From assembly GCA_934444645.1 (NCBI GenBank), contig CAKSCV010000001.1, forward strand, positions 210,066 to 274,065: 64,000 bases of DNA, written 5' to 3'. The position numbers were made by a program, and so were the translations under genes. This DNA is from an uncultured Eubacteriales bacterium (GTDB lineage: Bacteria; Bacillota; Clostridia; Oscillospirales; CAG-382). Below, piece after piece: positions 1 to 8,648 of the stretch (positions are counted from its first letter, which is position 1; every line of letters begins with the position of its first letter). Below the pieces are notes generated by a model that was given only the letters and a program-made list of their open reading frames with translations, had not been told where the DNA came from and did not search any database.

Positions 1-28
1 AAGGTGGGGAATGCGAAACTGCAGAGAT

Positions 29-916
29 ATGATAAATAAACTCTTGAAAATCGCCTTTGTCGGCGGCGACCGGCGCTTGGTTCATGCCGCCGCCGTTCTT
101 GCCGAAGAAGGCCATGAATGTGCCTTGTTCGGCTTTGATACCTATACGGGAAACGTCGGTTCTGCCACACGATGCGATACGCTTGAAGACGCGCTTTCAC
201 TTGCCGATGTGGTGGTGCTTCCGCTTCCGGCGACCTGCGACGGCATTACTGTTCAGGCACCGCTTAGCGCAAAATGCATTTTGTTGGACGAAATTTTTAC
301 ACATGTGTCCCGTGATACGCTTATCGTATATGGCGGCGGCTGTTTCAAAATGGAAAAGCACGTGCCGTGCGGTGTAACGGCTGTAAACTATGCCGCACGC
401 GCCGATTTTCAGACGGCCAATGCCGTTCCGACCGCGGAAGCGGCGCTTGCCATTGCCATGCGAGAGCTGCCGGTCACGCTTGCGGGACTGCCGGTGCTTG
501 TGGTGGGGTATGGACGAATCGGAAAGGTACTGTGCCGTTTGCTTAACGCGTTCGGTGCCAAGGTGTATGCCTCGGCACGCAAAAGCGAAGATTTGGTGAT
601 GGCCGGTATTGCCGGCTGCACGCCGGTTTATACCGATTGCATCTCCAAAATTGCCGGAGATTGCCGTTTGATTGTCAATACCGTTCCAAAGCCTGTGGTT
701 GGGGCACAGGTGCTTGCACACGTAAAGAAGGATGCGCTTGTTATTGATCTTGCATCCAAGCCTGGCGGTGTGGATTTTGAAGCTGCAAAAGACGCCGGTA
801 TCAAAACGCTTTGGGCGTTGGGACTGCCGGGCAAAGTGTTTCCGGTTTCGGCCGGAAAGATCCTTGCCGATACGGTACTGACCGTTTTAGCCGAAAGGAG
901 TGACGGAAAATGTTAG
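29..916 (+). CDS. dpaA: Dipicolinate synthase subunit A
   Basis: Partner of DpaB in making dipicolinic acid from dihydrodipicolinate in the mother cell during sporulation. The protein (295 aa) opens with KIAFVGGDRR, the nucleotide-binding start typical of SpoVFA. A second Rossmann-like turn, VLVVGYGRIGKVLCRLLNAFGA, lies near residue 165, followed by a C-terminal ALGLPGKVFPVSAGKILADT block, which matches the family end. An in-frame ATG at 11 exists but sits only a few bases after AAGGTGGG. The ATG at 29 gives the usual family N terminus and is preferred, although its own ribosome site is weak. The stop overlaps the dpaB start by 7 nt, so the two are translationally coupled. The gene is at the left edge, so upstream operon members are unseen. 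Confidence 0.93.
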   Translation: MINKLLKIAFVGGDRRLVHAAAVLAEEGHECALFGFDTYTGNVGSATRCDTLEDALSLADVVVLPLPATCDGITVQAPLSAKCILLDEIFTHVSRDTLIVYGGGCFKMEKHVPCGVTAVNYAARADFQTANAVPTAEAALAIAMRELPVTLAGLPVLVVGYGRIGKVLCRLLNAFGAKVYASARKSEDLVMAGIAGCTPVYTDCISKIAGDCRLIVNTVPKPVVGAQVLAHVKKDALVIDLASKPGGVDFEAAKDAGIKTLWALGLPGKVFPVSAGKILADTVLTVLAERSDGKC

Positions 917-1470
917 GCTTTGCTGTTACCGGTTCGTTCTGCAACTTTGAAAAGTGCTTAAAGATCCTTGAAGGGCTTTCTCAAAAGTACGATGAGATCC
1001 TGCCGATTCTGTCCTATAATGCCTATTCAACCGATACGCGATTCGGCACGGCGTCCTATTTTGTTTCGCGCATTGAAAAGCTGTGCTGTCACGAAGCAGT
1101 GCATACGTTAACGGCTGCCGAACCGCTCGGTCCGAAAATAAAACTCGATTGCCTTTGCATTTGTCCCTGTACAGGCAATACGCTTTCCAAGCTTGCGTGC
1201 GGCATTTACGATACGCCCGTCACGCTTGCGGCAAAAGCACATCTTCGCACCGGAAGGCCGCTCGTGATTGCCCTTGCCACCAACGACGCGCTTTCCGGCA
1301 ATGCCGAAAGCCTTGCCAAAATGCTCACGCGCAAAAACGTCTATTTTGTGCCGCTGCGGCAGGATGACCCGAACGGTAAACCGTACAGCCTTGTGTGCGA
1401 TTTCGGACGCGTGGATGAAACCATTGAAGCAGCGGTGCAAGGCAGACAGCTGCAGCCGCTGTTTTTGTAA
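910..1470 (+). CDS. dpaB: Dipicolinate synthase subunit B
   Basis: Flavoprotein-type subunit of dipicolinate synthase (186 aa). Family marks are the N-terminal GFAVTGSFCNFEKC, the stretch AEPLGPKIKLDCLCICPCTGNT, the THR/Leu-rich block LATNDALSGNAESLAKML and the QDDPNGKP segment; all correspond to SpoVFB. AAAGGAGTG lies about 8 nt upstream of the ATG, inside the end of dpaA. Together with dpaA it marks the organism as a spore former. No aspartate-semialdehyde dehydrogenase or dapA follows, unlike some Bacillus loci; the next element is a T-box leader. Confidence 0.93.
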   Translation: MLGFAVTGSFCNFEKCLKILEGLSQKYDEILPILSYNAYSTDTRFGTASYFVSRIEKLCCHEAVHTLTAAEPLGPKIKLDCLCICPCTGNTLSKLACGIYDTPVTLAAKAHLRTGRPLVIALATNDALSGNAESLAKMLTRKNVYFVPLRQDDPNGKPYSLVCDFGRVDETIEAAVQGRQLQPLFL

Positions 1471-1507
1471 ACGGTGTGAATTTATTGTTAAAACATCAAA
1501 AAACGCC

Positions 1508-1535
1508 TTGACAATTGCAAAAATCGTGCTATACT
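1508..1535 (+). promoter_or_regulatory. Promoter of the T-box/transamidation operon
   Basis: TTGACA (1508-1513) and TATACT (1530-1535) are separated by 16 bp. Transcription would begin near 1542, just ahead of the conserved T-box stem I region. Confidence 0.75.
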
Positions 1536-1544
1536 TTATGCCAA

Positions 1545-1818
1545 TAGCCATGATGGGAAGAGTAATCGCATCAAACGACGTTTCAGAGAGCGGCGCAATT
1601 GCTGAAAGCGCGGTACGTCCGGATAGTGAGGAAGAACAGCCCGGAGCTGTCGGAGGGAAAGCAGAAATGTCAGTAGCTTCGACCGGAATGTCCGCACGTT
1701 ATAGCGGCGAGGTATAAATTTGTACCGGAAAGAGCGGACTGCTATAAACAGTCAACAAGGGTGGCAACACGGAAAATATTCGTCCCTGTGGAAGAAATTC
1801 CACAGGGATTTTTGTTTT
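1545..1818 (+). promoter_or_regulatory. T-box riboswitch leader with overlapping Glu/Asn specifier codons
   Basis: A tRNA-sensing transcription attenuator ahead of aspS-gatC. Visible parts are the stem I sequence GGAAGAGTA near 1556, the CAGAGAGCGG loop side near 1583, and GAAGAACAGCCCGGAGCTG from 1631. The last contains GAAC at 1634-1637, readable as GAA (Glu) or AAC (Asn). The T-box proper AAGGGTGGCAACACGG is at 1757-1772, and its bulge TGGC would pair with a tRNA 3' end GCCA. A terminator hairpin (TCCCTGTGGAA, loop GAAA, TTCCACAGGGA) is at 1783-1808 with a T tract. C. acetobutylicum is known to have a two-codon T-box on its transamidation operon; assigning the same behaviour here is inference from the GAAC string. 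Confidence 0.9.
1783..1818 (+). terminator. T-box conditional terminator
   Basis: An 11-bp perfect stem with a GAAA loop followed by ATTTTTGTTTT. It is the off-state hairpin of the T-box and competes with the antiterminator built on the T-box sequence just upstream. Confidence 0.9.
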
Positions 1819-1866
1819 GTCTGCACTTAACCGCCTTTTCGGAAAGCTCGGAAAGGATGAAGAAAA

Positions 1867-3957
1867 ATGGAAAAAAGAACCGTATACTGCGGCGCACTGA
1901 CGGAAGACTATGTCGGCAAAGACGCGTCTGTGTGCGGCTGGGTGCAGACCAAGCGCGATATGGGCGGCGTGGTGTTTATCGACTTAAAAGACCGTGAAGG
2001 TACCTTGCAGGTCGTCTTTGATGAAGGTTTGCTCTCACCGGAGCATTTTCATATTGCGGAAAGCCTAAAGAATCAGTACGTCATATCGGTCGGCGGCAAG
2101 ATCCGGCTAAGAAGCGAGGATACCGTAAATCCCAAAATCAAGACCGGTACGGTCGAGCTTGCTGCGGAACGTTTGGAGCTTTTATCGGAATCAAAGCCGC
2201 TGCCGTTTCAGCTGGAGGATGCGGAAAACGTCCGCGAGGATCTTCGCTTAAAATACCGTTTTCTCGATATCCGCCGCGAGCAAATGCAGGAAAACCTGCG
2301 CTTTCGGCATAAGGTTTCGCGCGTGACCAGAAGCTATCTTGACAACGACGGCTTTACCGAGGTTGAAACACCGTATCTGACCAAATCCACGCCGGAGGGC
2401 GCGCGCGATTATCTCGTTCCCAGCCGCGTTCATCCCGGTATGTTCTATGCGCTGCCGCAGTCGCCGCAGATATTCAAGCAGCTGCTCATGGTTGGCGGCA
2501 TGGACAAGTATTATCAGATTGCACGCTGCTTCCGTGACGAGGATCTGCGCGCCGACCGTCAGCCGGAATTCACACAAGTGGATATGGAGCTTTCGTTCGT
2601 TGAGCAAGAGGATGTGCTGGTTCACCTCGAAAAGCTCTTCAAATACATTTTCAAAAACTCGCTTGACGTGGATATCGACTATGCATTTCCGCGAATCACT
2701 TGGAAAGAATGCATGGATAAATACGGCTGCGACAAGCCGGATCTGCGTTTCGGACTGCCGATTGTAGATGTGACCGATATCGCGGCGAAAAGCGATTTTT
2801 CTGTCTTCAAATCGGTTACAAAGAGCGGCGGCGTGGTTCGTGCGATCAACGTATGCGGCAAAAGCGATTTTACACGCTCCCAGATCGAAGAACTGACCGA
2901 TAAAGCGGTCTCCTGCGGCGCAAAGGGCATGGCATGGATTGCTGTGCGGCCGGATGGCGAGCTGTATACCATTCTCACCAAGTATTTTTCGGATGATGTC
3001 ATGAAAGAACTGCTTGCGCGTGTGGAGGCAAAGCCTGGCGATTTCATTTTGTTCTGTGCCGATAAGCTTGCGACGGTTCGCCGTGTGCTCGGCGCGCTTC
3101 GCAATGATCTTGGCACGATGCTTGAGCTAAAGCGCAAAGACGATTACAAGCTTTTATTTGTCATCGATTTTCCGGAATTTGAATATTCCGAAGAGGAAGC
3201 ACGCTACGTTGCCATGCACCATCCGTTCACCATGCCGTATCCCGAGGATCTGCAATATTTAGAAAGTGATCTGGAACGCGTGCGTGCGCAGGCGTATGAT
3301 GTGGTTCTCAACGGTGTGGAGCTTGGAAGCGGTTCGGTACGTATTCATGACCGAAAGATCCAACAGCAGATGTTTAAGGCTCTCGGCTTTACCAAGGAAC
3401 AGACAGAAGAGCGTTTCGGCTTTATGATCAACGCTTTTCGTTACGGCACACCGCCGCACGCCGGCTTTGCGTTCGGACTTGACCGGCTTGTCATGCTCAT
3501 GCGCGGCGCGGATTCGCTTCGTGACGTCATTGCCTTTCCGAAAACCAAAGACGCCTCCTGTCCCATGACCGAAGCACCGAATGTGGTGGACATGAAGCAG
3601 TTAGAGGAGCTTTCGCTTCTGTCGCTTTCCGAAACCATCGATGCGGACGGCACGCGTGTTTCCGCAAAAAAGAAAACTAAAAAAATCGATGTGGACGCGG
3701 TTGCGTCGCTTGCGAAATTAACCATTGATGACGATAAAAAAGAAAAGCTGGAGCAGGATATGGAATCGGTCATCGATTTTGCCAATGCCTTAAATGCGCT
3801 CGATACCGAAGGCGTGCCTGTGCGCGAGCATTTGGTTCCCACAAGCAACGTGTTCCGCGAGGATGTGCCGGAACAAACGTATACGCGGGCAGAATTGCTT
3901 GCCAATGCAAAAACAAAAACCGCAGAATATATCACCGTTCCGCGTGTTGTCGAATGA
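1867..3957 (+). CDS. aspS-gatC: Aspartyl-tRNA synthetase fused to GatC (AspRS-GatC)
   Basis: The 696-aa protein joins two translation enzymes. Residues 1 to about 590 form a full bacterial AspRS: an OB-fold anticodon domain (CGWVQTKRDMGGVVFID), class II motif 2 (FRDEDLRADRQPEFTQ), a GAD insertion, and motif 3 (GTPPHAGFAFGLDRL). A short lysine-rich linker follows (VSAKKKTKK). From about residue 605 there is a complete GatC, with AVASLAKLTIDDD, NALDTEGVPV, SNVFREDVP and the terminal ITVPRVVE. GatC is the small stabilising subunit of the GatCAB amidotransferase and is normally a separate protein of about 95 aa. GatA and GatB follow directly and no separate gatC exists here. The fusion would tether Asp-tRNA(Asn) synthesis to amidation. 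The residue equivalent to E. coli Leu30, which influences Asp/Asn tRNA discrimination, is Met, so specificity cannot be read directly. Start: ATG after GGAAAGGATGAAGAAAA. Confidence 0.95.
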   Translation: MEKRTVYCGALTEDYVGKDASVCGWVQTKRDMGGVVFIDLKDREGTLQVVFDEGLLSPEHFHIAESLKNQYVISVGGKIRLRSEDTVNPKIKTGTVELAAERLELLSESKPLPFQLEDAENVREDLRLKYRFLDIRREQMQENLRFRHKVSRVTRSYLDNDGFTEVETPYLTKSTPEGARDYLVPSRVHPGMFYALPQSPQIFKQLLMVGGMDKYYQIARCFRDEDLRADRQPEFTQVDMELSFVEQEDVLVHLEKLFKYIFKNSLDVDIDYAFPRITWKECMDKYGCDKPDLRFGLPIVDVTDIAAKSDFSVFKSVTKSGGVVRAINVCGKSDFTRSQIEELTDKAVSCGAKGMAWIAVRPDGELYTILTKYFSDDVMKELLARVEAKPGDFILFCADKLATVRRVLGALRNDLGTMLELKRKDDYKLLFVIDFPEFEYSEEEARYVAMHHPFTMPYPEDLQYLESDLERVRAQAYDVVLNGVELGSGSVRIHDRKIQQQMFKALGFTKEQTEERFGFMINAFRYGTPPHAGFAFGLDRLVMLMRGADSLRDVIAFPKTKDASCPMTEAPNVVDMKQLEELSLLSLSETIDADGTRVSAKKKTKKIDVDAVASLAKLTIDDDKKEKLEQDMESVIDFANALNALDTEGVPVREHLVPTSNVFREDVPEQTYTRAELLANAKTKTAEYITVPRVVE

Positions 3958-3974
3958 GAAAGGGGAATGAAACC

Positions 3975-5399
3975 ATGTCTGAACTTACGCACCTCACGCT
4001 TGCCGAAATGCGAAAAATGCTGGACGGGCGCGAACTATCCTCTTTTGAACTGACGGAGGCTTTTTTGAAAGAAATTGAGAGCCGCGATGCCAACATCGGC
4101 GCGTTTTTGACGGTAACTGAATCGGAAGCCGGAAAAGCGGCAAAGAGCTATGATGCCGCAGGCGAAAAGACCGGTGTACTTTCCGGCATTCCGATGGCTA
4201 TCAAGGATAATATCTGTACAAAAGGAATCAAGACCACCTGCGCATCGCATATGCTTGAGGATTTTGTACCGTGCTATGACGCGACGGTCATGGAAAAGTT
4301 GAAGGCGCAAAAGGCTGTCATGCTCGGCAAGGTGAATATGGATGAATTCGCCATGGGAAGCACCACCGAAAACTCGGCGTTTCAGGTTACCAAAAACCCG
4401 GTTGATATAACGTGCGTTCCCGGCGGTTCAAGCGGCGGCAGCGCGGCGGCGGTTGCGGCAGGCTTTGCACCGTTTGCCCTCGGCTCGGATACCGGCGGTT
4501 CGATACGTCAGCCGGCAGCCTTTTGCGGCGTGGTCGGTATGAAGCCGACCTATGGTGCGGTCTCGCGCTTCGGCCTTGTGGCATTTGCTTCATCGCTCGA
4601 TCAGATCGGGCCGCTCACCACAAACGTGTACGATAACGCGCTTGTGTTTTCAGCGATTTCCGGTCACGATGAAAAGGACGCAACTTCGATAGCCGACGGT
4701 TATACTGATCCGCTTGCCGCTATTGAAAAAGGCGTGCGCGGCATGAAAGTGGCACTTCCCGTGGAATTCTTTGCCGAAGGCATCGACAGCGAGGTGAAGA
4801 ACGCCGTCTTTGCGGCAGCCAAACGCTTTGAAGCACTCGGCGCAAGCATTTCCGAGGTCAAAATGCCGGCACTTGCCGATGCGCTTCCGGCATATTATGT
4901 CATTTCCTCGGCCGAAGCGTCCTCCAACCTTGCACGCTTCGACGGTGTCCGCTACGGCAAACGTGCCGAGGCTTACGGCGATATCGATGAGCTATACAAA
5001 AACACCCGTAACGAAGGCTTTGGCGATGAAGTCAAACGCCGCATCATGCTCGGTACATTCGCACTTTCCTCCGGCTATTACGACGCCTATTATAAAAAAG
5101 CCTTGCAGGCGCGCAGTCTGATTATCGCCGAATACGAAAGAGTATTTGAAAAATACGATTTTATCCTGTCGCCGGTCGCGCCGACACCGGCGTATAAACT
5201 CGGCTCCAAGACCGGGAATCCGATCGAAATGTATTTGGGTGACATTTATACCGTTCCGGTCAATATTGCCGGTGTTCCGGCATTGTCCTTGCCATGCGGC
5301 AAAACCGAAAGCGGACTTCCGATCGGGATGCAGCTTATCGGCAAAGCACTTTCCGAGCCGCTCTTGTACCGTGCCGGCTTTGCGTTTGAGAAAGAATAA
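3975..5399 (+). CDS. gatA: Asp-tRNA(Asn)/Glu-tRNA(Gln) amidotransferase subunit A
   Basis: Catalytic glutaminase subunit of GatCAB, releasing ammonia for conversion of misacylated Asp-tRNA(Asn) and/or Glu-tRNA(Gln). The amidase signature is complete: catalytic Lys in GIPMAIKDNI, GGSSGGSAAAVAAG carrying the cis-Ser, and SDTGGSIRQPAAFCG with the nucleophilic Ser. It ends with a normal GatA C terminus (PIGMQLIGKAL). An upstream ATG at 3954 overlaps the fusion gene's end, but AAAGGGG at 3960-3965 is correctly spaced for the ATG at 3975, giving 474 aa. It lies 17 bp after aspS-gatC, in one transcription unit. Confidence 0.95.
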   Translation: MSELTHLTLAEMRKMLDGRELSSFELTEAFLKEIESRDANIGAFLTVTESEAGKAAKSYDAAGEKTGVLSGIPMAIKDNICTKGIKTTCASHMLEDFVPCYDATVMEKLKAQKAVMLGKVNMDEFAMGSTTENSAFQVTKNPVDITCVPGGSSGGSAAAVAAGFAPFALGSDTGGSIRQPAAFCGVVGMKPTYGAVSRFGLVAFASSLDQIGPLTTNVYDNALVFSAISGHDEKDATSIADGYTDPLAAIEKGVRGMKVALPVEFFAEGIDSEVKNAVFAAAKRFEALGASISEVKMPALADALPAYYVISSAEASSNLARFDGVRYGKRAEAYGDIDELYKNTRNEGFGDEVKRRIMLGTFALSSGYYDAYYKKALQARSLIIAEYERVFEKYDFILSPVAPTPAYKLGSKTGNPIEMYLGDIYTVPVNIAGVPALSLPCGKTESGLPIGMQLIGKALSEPLLYRAGFAFEKE

Positions 5400-5411
5400 G
5401 GGGGCGAGCAT

Positions 5412-6842
5412 ATGACACTCTATAAAGGTTATGAAATGGTTATCGGTTTGGAAGTCCATGTGGAATTAAAGACAAAAACAAAGATCTTTTGCAACTGCAA
5501 AACCGATTTCGGCGCAGAACCCAATACACACGTGTGTCCGGTCTGCATGGGAATGCCCGGCACGCTCCCGGTGCTCAATAAAAAGGTTGTGGATTATGCC
5601 ATTAAGGCCGGCCTTGCCACCAACTGTTCGATCGCGCGTTTTTCCAAACAGGACCGTAAAAACTACTTTTATCCCGATCTTCCCAAGGCCTATCAGATTT
5701 CCCAGTACGACCTGCCGCTCTGTGAGCACGGATATGTGGATATCGAAACTGCGGGCGGCTCTAAACGCGTCGGTATTACCCGGATTCACATTGAGGAGGA
5801 TGCCGGAAAGCTTGTGCATGACGCAAAGCTCGGAACGCTCATCGACTGCAACCGCTGCGGTGTGCCGCTCATTGAAATCGTGTCCGAGCCGGATATCCGC
5901 TCTGCCGAAGAAGCGGACGCCTATCTGCGCAAACTCCGCGCCGCCATTCTTTATACTGGCGTTTCCGATTGCAAGATGAACGAAGGCTCTTTGCGGTGCG
6001 ATGTCAACCTTTCGGTGCGCAAGCCCGGTGAACCCTTCGGAACGCGTACTGAAATGAAAAACATCAACTCGTTCCAGTTTATAGCCAAAGCCATCGATTT
6101 TGAATATCGCCGTCAGGTGGATGCGCTTGAAAGCGGAGAGAGCGTTGTTCAGGAAACGCGCCGCTTTGATGCCGATTCCGGCAAAACCTATTCCATGCGC
6201 AAAAAAGAAGACGCCAACGATTACCGCTACTTTCCGGATCCGGATCTTCCGCCGATCGTCATTACGGAAGAAAAGCTTGCTGCCTTAAAGGCCGAGATTC
6301 CCATGCTGCCGGATGAGCGCAAAAAACTGTATACCGAAACCTACGGTCTCACAGCGTATGACAGTGAAGTCATCACCAACGAACTTGCCGTGGCGGATTA
6401 TTTTGAAAAAACGGCTTGTGCCACACGCTATCCGAAGCTTGCCGCCAATATGCTCATTACCGATATCTTGCGCAGCTATGATTCGGAAAATGGCGATCTT
6501 CCGGTAAAACCGGAACGTCTTGCGGCATTGGCGGATTTGCTCGGCGACGGAAAAATCAACAGCTCAACCGGCAAAAAAATTGTCGGGGAGCTTCTTGCAA
6601 GCGATTTTGACCCTGCCGTGTATGTTGCCGAACACGGACTTGAACAGATCAATGACCGTGCCGTATTGGAACAGGCAGTACGTGAGGTTTTGATGAGTGA
6701 TGGAAAATCGGTCGCCTCCTATAAGGCTGGAAAAACCGCCGCTCTCAAAGCACTTGTCGGCAAGGTCATGGCAAAAACCGGCGGAAAAGCAAACCCGGTA
6801 ATGGTCAATGAGCTGACCCAAGCATTGATTATCGAGTATTAA
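5412..6842 (+). CDS. gatB: Asp-tRNA(Asn)/Glu-tRNA(Gln) amidotransferase subunit B
   Basis: The tRNA-binding kinase/amidase subunit (476 aa) that activates the misacylated aminoacyl group and receives ammonia from GatA. Family marks are the opening YEMVIGLEVHVELKTKTKIFC, the zinc-type cysteines CNCKTDFG...CPVCMGMPG, KMNEGSLRCDVNLSVR, and the C-terminal YqeY-like tail domain ending NPVMVNELTQAL. It is preceded by AAGGGGGCGAGC and is followed by a strong terminator, so it closes the T-box operon. Confidence 0.96.
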   Translation: MTLYKGYEMVIGLEVHVELKTKTKIFCNCKTDFGAEPNTHVCPVCMGMPGTLPVLNKKVVDYAIKAGLATNCSIARFSKQDRKNYFYPDLPKAYQISQYDLPLCEHGYVDIETAGGSKRVGITRIHIEEDAGKLVHDAKLGTLIDCNRCGVPLIEIVSEPDIRSAEEADAYLRKLRAAILYTGVSDCKMNEGSLRCDVNLSVRKPGEPFGTRTEMKNINSFQFIAKAIDFEYRRQVDALESGESVVQETRRFDADSGKTYSMRKKEDANDYRYFPDPDLPPIVITEEKLAALKAEIPMLPDERKKLYTETYGLTAYDSEVITNELAVADYFEKTACATRYPKLAANMLITDILRSYDSENGDLPVKPERLAALADLLGDGKINSSTGKKIVGELLASDFDPAVYVAEHGLEQINDRAVLEQAVREVLMSDGKSVASYKAGKTAALKALVGKVMAKTGGKANPVMVNELTQALIIEY

Positions 6843-6864
6843 AGTATTAAACCGAATATACGCA

Positions 6865-6902
6865 AAAGAATTGCAGGGCAGGATGTCTTGCAATTCTTTT
6901 TT
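6865..6902 (+). terminator. Terminator of the aspS-gatC/gatAB operon
   Basis: AAAAGAATTGCA pairs with TGCAATTCTTTT around a 12-base loop, ending in a T run. It lies 23 bp after the gatB stop. Confidence 0.88.
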
Positions 6903-6946
6903 GCGACACGCAAAGCAATGTTCATAAGATGTTTGCAAATTGAAGC

Positions 6947-6975
6947 TTGATAACAAGTACTTTTTTTCTTATAAT
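6947..6975 (+). promoter_or_regulatory. Promoter of the MATE gene
   Basis: TTGATA (6947-6952), 17-bp spacer, TATAAT (6970-6975). It lies upstream of the GTG start at 7012 and inside the longer ATG reading frame, which argues against a start at 6940. Confidence 0.82.
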
Positions 6976-7011
6976 TCCGGCGGAAAAGAAAATTCGAAAG
7001 GAGTTTTGCCT

Positions 7012-8490
7012 GTGCATTCCGTTTCTTCTTCTTCGGCACATTCGGAAATTCACAAACACCGGTTTTCCGAGCCGCTCCATCTTACCTCCGGCACACCGTG
7101 GAAGGTCATCTTGAAATACGCGCTTCCGATCATGCTGTCGTATCTTCTGCAGCAGATCTATGTGCTTACGGACGCAGTTATCTGCGGTCAGACGCTTTCG
7201 GCCGATGAAGTTGCCGGTGTGAACGATACGTTTGCGTTAACCTTCATTTTTTTGCAGTTTGCTTTTGGTTGCACGGCAGGCTTCAGTGTTATCACGGCAA
7301 ACCGCGTTGGTTTGGGTGACAAAGCCGGCGTGCGGCGCTCGTTTGCAGCGCAGATTCTTCTGTCGTGCGCGACAACATTTGTGCTCAGCGTATTATCGCT
7401 GACATTGCTGCCGTGGCTGCTTCGCTTGATCAATGTAACGACCGATAACATGGGCGTTTACCGTGCGGCGTACAGCTATTGCTTTGTCATGTTTATCGGC
7501 ATTTTTGCGCAAATGGGCTATAACTTCATTTGCAGCATTCTTCGCAGCGTGGGTGATTCGGTAACGCCGCTGGTATTTCTCATTCTGTCAACAATTTTGA
7601 ATATCGGCCTTGACTTGTGGTTCCTCATCGGTTTTCGGTGGGGAGCGGCGGGAGCGGCGATTGCTACGGTGTTTGCCCAAGCACTCAGTGCTGCCGCGTG
7701 CTTTGTGTATACGTTCGTGCGCTATCCGGATTTGAGATTAAAAAAAGAGGATTTTAAGGTAACGAAGGCGGATATTATATCGCATTTGCGCCAAGGACTT
7801 CCGCTTGGCCTTCAATTTTCCGTGCTTGCCGTCGGCATTATTACCATGCAGGGCGCGGTCATTCGCTTTGATTTGCAGCCGAATGGGCTAATGGTCGCCG
7901 GAAACCCGGCACAGAACGGCTTCGGCGCGGCCAACAAGCTTGTCAATTTCCTGATGGTCTATTTTAACGGTCTCGGCTCGGCTATGGTCGGCTATAACGC
8001 GCAGAACTACGGAAAAGGCGCTTATGCACGCATCCGAAAGGGTACAAACCAAGCACTTGTGATCATGCTTGTTTTCAGCGTTCTGTGTACGGCGGTCGGC
8101 TTGCTTTTGTCTGTCGGCGGTATTTATCAGCATATTTTTTTGAGTGCCGACAAGATTTCTTCAGAATCCATCCGTTACGGGAACCTGTATTTGTATGCCG
8201 ATATGCCGCTTTATATGATTCTCGGCTTCTTGATCATCATGCGCAGTTCGGTGCAGGGAACGGGACGTTCCGAATTCACGCTCGGTGCCGGGATTGCCGA
8301 GCTTGTGAGCCGCGTGTTAATTTGCTCGTTTTTGCCGGGACTTGTGAACGGTGCTCCGACAAATGCTTTCTCCTCTTCGGCAGCGTTTTATACCTTGTGC
8401 TTAGGCGATCCGGGCGCATGGACGCTGGCGTCGCTTGTCCTGCTATATCCATACATTCGTTACATTCTTCGTGAAAAGTACCCGATTTAA
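7012..8490 (+). CDS. MATE family multidrug/sodium exporter
   Basis: A 492-aa integral membrane protein with about 12 hydrophobic segments in two similar halves, characteristic of MATE (MatE) exporters that move organic cations or drugs out in exchange for Na+ or H+. Typical parts are the first helix PIMLSYLLQQIYVLTDAVICG, the region VGDSVTPLVFLILSTILNIGLDLWFL, and the central QGLPLGLQFSVLAVGIITMQ. GTG at 7012 is chosen because AAAGGAGT precedes it by 7 nt and a perfect promoter occupies the start of the longer frame. Substrate cannot be told. Single-gene unit. Confidence 0.9.
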   Translation: MHSVSSSSAHSEIHKHRFSEPLHLTSGTPWKVILKYALPIMLSYLLQQIYVLTDAVICGQTLSADEVAGVNDTFALTFIFLQFAFGCTAGFSVITANRVGLGDKAGVRRSFAAQILLSCATTFVLSVLSLTLLPWLLRLINVTTDNMGVYRAAYSYCFVMFIGIFAQMGYNFICSILRSVGDSVTPLVFLILSTILNIGLDLWFLIGFRWGAAGAAIATVFAQALSAAACFVYTFVRYPDLRLKKEDFKVTKADIISHLRQGLPLGLQFSVLAVGIITMQGAVIRFDLQPNGLMVAGNPAQNGFGAANKLVNFLMVYFNGLGSAMVGYNAQNYGKGAYARIRKGTNQALVIMLVFSVLCTAVGLLLSVGGIYQHIFLSADKISSESIRYGNLYLYADMPLYMILGFLIIMRSSVQGTGRSEFTLGAGIAELVSRVLICSFLPGLVNGAPTNAFSSSAAFYTLCLGDPGAWTLASLVLLYPYIRYILREKYPI

Positions 8491-8550
8491 TGCATTTTGC
8501 AACACAAAATTGCGTATTATGCAAAAAATGAAGAAAAATGCGGATTCCTC

Positions 8551-8579
8551 TTGCATTTTCGAATAATTTGTGCTATAAT
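8551..8579 (+). promoter_or_regulatory. Promoter of the aminotransferase/purB operon
   Basis: TTGCAT (8551-8556), 17 bp, TATAAT (8574-8579). About 65 nt of leader precede the first gene. Confidence 0.75.
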
Positions 8580-8648
8580 AATTCAAGATGGGCAAAATGA
8601 TTTGCTCCGATATGCTTGCAGCAAATGCTTTGGAAAGGATCTGTTTTC

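Noticed and set aside
14..916. Saccharopine or other amino-acid dehydrogenase reading of the first gene
   Set aside because: The N terminus, length, SpoVFA-like C terminus and adjacency to an SpoVFB-type flavoprotein fit dipicolinate synthase better.
1268..1717. 149-codon frame across the end of dpaB and the T-box
   Set aside because: It overlaps dpaB in another frame and the conserved T-box stem I; no family match.
6940..7011. N-terminal extension of the MATE exporter
   Set aside because: A perfect promoter lies inside it, and AAAGGAGT points to GTG at 7012.
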